Of a stretch of 22,500 nucleotides of DNA, positions 19,701 to 22,500 are shown piece by piece. The position numbers were made by a program, and so were the translations under genes. The notes beneath the pieces were generated by a model. That model was given only the letters and a program-made list of their open reading frames with translations, had not been told where the DNA came from and did no database searches. Numbering within the stretch: the stretch's first letter is position 1; each line of letters opens with the position of its first letter. The DNA comes from Botryococcus braunii (taxonomy: Eukaryota > Chlorophyta > Trebouxiophyceae): NCBI GenBank assembly GCA_002005505.1, contig MVGU01001015.1, forward strand, positions 222,501 through 245,000. Direction: 5' to 3'.

Positions 19701-22165
19701 GTTGAGGAAACGCTCATGCCAACCCGAGAGGCTCCCCTGAGGTGCTCCACGAAAACCACATCTCTGCTCTCCTTCCAGATACCCCCTCCCACATAGATCC
19801 GATAGGCTTTGGAGGAGGCTGAGTAACCAGTAAGCATCCCTGGCACAGTTTTAGGGGAAAACACAGAGCGCTGGACATCAGGAATGTGCACAAAGGCCAA
19901 GCAACCCCAGGTACGCAGTGGGGTTACATTTGGTTTGTAGCCAAAAAATAATTCTGATGGCGTGCGGTCCCTCCCGGTACTGGGACCCATGTTCAGTAGG
20001 GTGCATGCAGTTTCCAGGGCCTCCTTCCACAACGTTGGACTGGCAGCTGCAAAAGCCAGAAGAGTCCTGGTACGTTCCTTGAGGGTGCGATTGGCTCTTT
20101 CAGCCGCTCCATTCTGTTGCGGGGTGTAAGGAGCTGAGGTCTCCAATTTAGTCCCCTGGGATGCACAAAATTCTTTGAACGTGGCATTCAGAAATTCAGT
20201 TCCACGGTCACACCGGACACACTTCACTTTGGTTTTCTTCTGGGTCTGCCAGTATAGAATGAGGTCCCTCACAGCAGCACTGATGGCATCTTTGGACTTC
20301 ACAGGCAGGACCGCCTTTAACTGAGATGACTCATCCAAAGCAGTCACCCAGTAACGTTCACCAGTTACTGCAGCAGGAAAAATGGGGCCCACAGTGTCAA
20401 TATGTACTCTGTCAAGTGGTTCAACAGCTGGTCTACTGCTTATTCCAAATGGAGGCCGAGACGTCTTTCCCTCAATACATGCTTCACAGTAGACTGGACA
20501 ATTGGAGCAGGGACATAGGGATGTATCAAGTCCCGAGACCAGGTCCTCATTGGTTAGGCGCTGCATCCATGTTTCACCTGGATGTCCCATTCTGCTATGC
20601 CAGAGGTATCGTCTGGCACAGTTGTGTGAGTTTTGGGTGGGGGTTTTGGACTTCACAGCAGCTGAAATTCTTCTGTGGTTAACACTGGGACTCAGAGCTA
20701 CAACTTGATGAATATAAAATAGCCCTTTCTCTGCACTGATCCGAGACCTCCAGCTGTTTGGACCACAGACTTCAGTGAACGCTCCAACATCATCTGTGCG
20801 AAAGACTGCCCCATCCCGCAATGCTGCAGATACTGACAGTATGTTTGAGGTTGCAGAAGGAACACACTGAACATGATGTATCCACAGGGGAACTCCCACT
20901 CGACTGAGGATGCAGACAGAGCCTGATGCTACAATTCCTCCAGTGGCATCTGAAGTGGCCAGATGTAATGGGATGGGTTTGGCATGCACAGTTGGATTAT
21001 GTAGTAGGGTCACATCATTCACCAGATGTACAGATGCTCCACTGTCCACCAGCCAGGATTGCAGAGACGAATTTCTGACAGGAGTCTTCAGGATGTTGAG
21101 GGAAATTATGTATGGCATACCTCCAGGTGGTGGAGGTGGGGGAGCTGGGGGTTGGAACCATGCCGGAAAGGCATCCAGTCCAGGGTGCGCCAGCTGGGCT
21201 GCAGGAGGGTGTGGGCCACCCATATGTGGAGGTCCCTGTGGCCACATTCCCTGCAATTGTTGGACCGCTGCCACTACGTTCCGTTGGGTCTCCTCGTCCC
21301 GCTTCCTCTTTCGACAGTCCCTCCAGTAATGCCCCTTCTTATTGCAGTAGTTGCAGATGCCCTTAGTCTCGGACTTGGCCTCAGAGACAGTTGGTTGGGC
21401 CTGCTGATGGACTGCACTGGCAGCTGGTGGGGTATTGGCTCCACTGGAGCCTTGTCCAAGAGCCAAAACCCTTGGTTGGCGAGGAGCATATTCATCAAAA
21501 CCCACTGCAGCTGCTGTGTTGCGCAGAAGTCCAGCCAGCTTCTCCAGGGGTTGTGCTGCAGCAGTTGTGATCATTCCTGGCTCTTTAGCTGCATCAGGCA
21601 AGCCCTGCACAATCTGGGTTGCAACGTGTGCATCCAGTAGAGCATGGTTGTTCCTGTCAAGGCATGCCTTCAGGTTGATCATTCTGTTGACATATTGCGA
21701 AATCGTCTCGTCATGTTTCATTCCCTGGCTCATTTCTTGGAGCCAATCTGCATTGGCCTCGATATTATATCCACCAATAAACTTTCTGCAGATGAACTCA
21801 TATGCATCATAAGCAGAGGGCAGATTAGACAGAGGTCCCAGCCATTCCTCTGGGACTGACTCATAAATCAGTAACATTGCGGCTGCGTCATGTGCTGTAC
21901 CAGGCATAGCCTCCAGGATGGCAGGCAAAGACCCTTTTGACTCATTTGCTGCCAAAAATGCATTCTTCCAAACAATAATATTTGTCCCCCGTTCCTTCAG
22001 TTTTATGTGTACCTTGACATTTGTTGGGATAATCTTGGGCAGCTCATCTCCGCTGCCTCTTGAGGTGCTGGGAGTACACGGTTCTCTGATGGGTGTGGAT
22101 GAGGCTGGTTCACTGCTTGACGTTGATGCTCCACTAGCTGATGATCCTTTCTTCTTGGAAGTCAT
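16763..22165 (-). CDS. Ty1/copia retrotransposon Gag-Pol polyprotein, intact
   Basis: One uninterrupted 1800-codon frame in copia order. A Gag region (about 45-230) is followed by a CCHC zinc knuckle (C271, C274, H279, C284) and a Pro-rich stretch. The aspartic protease has DSGA at 374-377. The integrase has the HHCC motif (H523, H528, C560, C563) and the DDE triad D590, D653, E689 with the expected 35-residue spacing. A hydrophilic linker of about 500 residues (820-1310) follows. The reverse transcriptase has D1388 and YVDD at 1473-1476. RNase H has D1651, E1694 and D1727, and the frame ends near the polypurine tract. The protein would make virus-like particles, copy its RNA and integrate the cDNA. 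Intact frame and catalytic residues suggest recent activity. The linker carries a duplicated Cys-containing segment. The ATG has A at -3 and overlaps the stop of the upstream ORF. Confidence 0.97.
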   Translation of the reverse strand: MTSKKKGSSASGASTSSSEPASSTPIREPCTPSTSRGSGDELPKIIPTNVKVHIKLKERGTNIIVWKNAFLAANESKGSLPAILEAMPGTAHDAAAMLLIYESVPEEWLGPLSNLPSAYDAYEFICRKFIGGYNIEANADWLQEMSQGMKHDETISQYVNRMINLKACLDRNNHALLDAHVATQIVQGLPDAAKEPGMITTAAAQPLEKLAGLLRNTAAAVGFDEYAPRQPRVLALGQGSSGANTPPAASAVHQQAQPTVSEAKSETKGICNYCNKKGHYWRDCRKRKRDEETQRNVVAAVQQLQGMWPQGPPHMGGPHPPAAQLAHPGLDAFPAWFQPPAPPPPPPGGMPYIISLNILKTPVRNSSLQSWLVDSGASVHLVNDVTLLHNPTVHAKPIPLHLATSDATGGIVASGSVCILSRVGVPLWIHHVQCVPSATSNILSVSAALRDGAVFRTDDVGAFTEVCGPNSWRSRISAEKGLFYIHQVVALSPSVNHRRISAAVKSKTPTQNSHNCARRYLWHSRMGHPGETWMQRLTNEDLVSGLDTSLCPCSNCPVYCEACIEGKTSRPPFGISSRPAVEPLDRVHIDTVGPIFPAAVTGERYWVTALDESSQLKAVLPVKSKDAISAAVRDLILYWQTQKKTKVKCVRCDRGTEFLNATFKEFCASQGTKLETSAPYTPQQNGAAERANRTLKERTRTLLAFAAASPTLWKEALETACTLLNMGPSTGRDRTPSELFFGYKPNVTPLRTWGCLAFVHIPDVQRSVFSPKTVPGMLTGYSASSKAYRIYVGGGIWKESRDVVFVEHLRGASRVGMSVSSTQSTEFLCPEPSASDTPPVFPGTSPGTTNISLETDLDDPHSEPEYLPASSNLPTQPVTGPPSEAEPEPESRRLCDPVEMDQTLEAVQDLARGVRQDSHLRPQMERAQEVLRPTRSDCRNHQLDGLTRAQRHEQRTAAKDLLLPQEKGESREREGLTECDSLSQGPGEVQLEGDSHEGHELHVSAVRGAATCKAANGPGELSSMGGSCSVTERNVRDVTMQSSSGNPSSQSTPGRDCGGSHRSEEASYAFSAPAKHDCERETGSASLTPCKGREEEVNQEHRHCGDRPNYKCSLRGTCAWESDVRDVWSLPTVTCSRSERHVDHINQGKYADTLPYPDVACERPEESELLQACQSVSEEVNRKSGQCEGIPNYKDCPRGTCAWEDDVRDEQSNLCKAKCESKRERAMREHSTSTGEPVMCNSASVSGRVVGSGQSERKSGNSEEKHTGVRFGKIHVPSNLREAQMSPQWEYWKAAMQEEQNSLDTHEVMEYVPRPRGHKVIPVHWIFSVKMDAHGNVVRFKARLVAQGCRQIPGVDVMEVFAPTSSYGARRALLAVAAREGCEIHQVDVKTAFLNGELEEEVYVTQPPGFENGDKNIVCRLRKALYGLKQAPRAWHKTLNDKLEVMGYEVCKSDAGVYVRCSTDGGKSYVLIYVDDLLIVSKGMSEIERVKGLLKKEFTIHDLGEVKDFLGCQVMRDRDKGLITLSCIPKIDALVEKFGLDLESVGPDTPMTKDFVMSQRPAPRDGSDSIGAGSPLPPGHRYCELVGSLLYIANTTRPDIAQAVGVLSRYRISPTTAHWNEAIRVLKYLKGTRDLVLTLGGGEIELEGYVDADYGGDQDHRFSTTGFVLTVFGGAVVWGSKKQSAVATSTVEAEFMAASAVVKEANWLRGFLEEIGVLPWIVKIHCDNQGCINHLRNPVYSKHTKHIAISCHFAREAIAKGQVEFKYIQSARNVADIFTKPLVRQVFLGHRNSLGLAKFL
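18541..18891 (-). repeat. Internal duplication in the Pol linker
   Basis: Two coding segments, about 18541-18646 and 18790-18891, encode related blocks. Residues 1096-1129 contain EEVNQ..., PNY, RGTCAWESDVRD; residues 1179-1212 contain EEVNR..., PNY, RGTCAWEDDVRD. Both have conserved Cys residues and similar DNA. They lie in the linker between integrase and reverse transcriptase, a region usually unconserved in copia elements. Confidence 0.8.
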
Positions 22166-22434
22166 AATTCCCCAGTTGTCTTATAACTCCAGTACTCGCA
22201 AGGTAGCAGCAAGATCTTACTTCTGAACCAGGTGGGTTGAGCTAACGGACAGCCAACGTGAAGGTGAAAGATGTAGTCTTTGACGATAAAGGCTCTCTCG
22301 TCAGGATTGCGGTCTCCACGTTGTCCTCCTTCTCTGATTAGTTCGTTGTATGACGGAGGTCCTGATCTCAAGCGCGCTGGAACGTTGAGGTTGGTGGTCT
22401 TCCTGGCTGTTTGCTTTGTCCGCTTCTTCGCCAT
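22162..22434 (-). CDS. Small ORF upstream of gag with a histone H3 tail-like N-terminus
   Basis: A 90-codon frame opens with ATG directly after an in-frame TGA and ends in TGA overlapping the gag ATG as ATGA (22165-22162). Residues 5-12, RTKQTARK, equal residues 2-9 of mature histone H3, followed by TT where H3 has ST. Thus Lys7 and Lys12 correspond to H3 K4 and K9. An extra Lys-Lys precedes, so the free Ala-Arg end of real H3 is not reproduced exactly. Residues 13-90 show no histone fold; they include PPSY (26-29) and the block DERAFIVKDYIFHLHVG. The start context is weak at -3 (T) but has G at +4. The ORF lies in the element's leader, so it is probably retrotransposon-encoded. Function is unknown; chromatin targeting is an inference. 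No other family is recognised. Confidence 0.65.
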   Translation of the reverse strand: MAKKRTKQTARKTTNLNVPARLRSGPPSYNELIREGGQRGDRNPDERAFIVKDYIFHLHVGCPLAQPTWFRSKILLLPCEYWSYKTTGEL

Positions 22435-22500
22435 TCACAGTCTAGTGAGCTCCGATTTAGGCGCCACCCACTCTCAGCATCCGAGCCCGTGGGCCCATAA
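22435..22500 (-). other. Copia leader running off the window
   Basis: These 66 bases should be 5' leader of the retrotransposon. They show no match to the 205-bp 3' LTR, so the 5' LTR and primer-binding site must lie beyond 22500 if the element is complete. Confidence 0.5.

Noticed and set aside
17314..22226. Many plus-strand open frames of 60-200 codons opposite the copia gene
   Set aside because: They lie antisense to an intact polyprotein and have no domains of their own.
22162..22434. A genuine or truncated histone H3 gene
   Set aside because: Similarity stops after the tail; no H3 core helices follow, and the ORF is embedded in the retrotransposon leader.
22460..22466. TGGCGCC on the minus strand as a tRNA-Lys-like primer-binding site
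   Set aside because: Only seven bases match, no LTR end precedes it, and a copia element would more often use a different primer. The real site is probably past the window edge.

Overview
This window looks like nuclear DNA of a eukaryote. Genes are broken by GT-AG introns, and there are microsatellites and minisatellites, foldback elements, LINE remnants and a Ty1/copia retrotransposon. No bacterial operon, tRNA, rRNA or CRISPR is visible. The cellular gene belongs to the FUSC/ALMT-like membrane protein group. Together with roughly 50% GC and many introns this fits a microalga, most likely of the green lineage, or a related protist. The species cannot be named from the sequence alone.

Layout. 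Positions 1-4868 hold no gene I can support. They contain degenerate repeats (560-1080), a 22-bp minisatellite (1961-2092), an imperfect tandem duplication (2631-3475), one copy of a dispersed repeat (3750-3990) and an AT-rich GTATAA tract (4429-4580).

Positions 4869-13890, minus strand, carry one gene split into at least 14 exons. Most exon joins keep reading phase. It encodes an N-terminal membrane domain with several hydrophobic segments and a long soluble, partly helical tail, like aluminium-activated malate transporters and FUSC-type exporters. Its introns host an (AC)n(GC)n tract, a foldback element with TAA target duplications, a second foldback and an 82-bp tandem duplication. One exon is duplicated, and the extra copy would shift the frame.

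Positions 13891-16077 hold no cellular gene. They contain two decayed LINE reverse-transcriptase pieces on the plus strand and the second copy of the dispersed repeat, in opposite orientation to the first.

Positions 16078-16541 are the start of a tandem repeat with a 321-bp period. A Ty1/copia element on the minus strand has inserted into its second unit. The 3' LTR (16540-16744), polypurine tract and an intact 1800-codon Gag-Pol frame (16763-22165) are inside the window; the 5' LTR must lie past the right edge. Directly upstream of gag, overlapping its start by ATGA, is a 90-codon ORF whose N-terminus copies the histone H3 tail (RTKQTARK). This pairing of a histone-tail mimic with a copia element is the most striking thing here.
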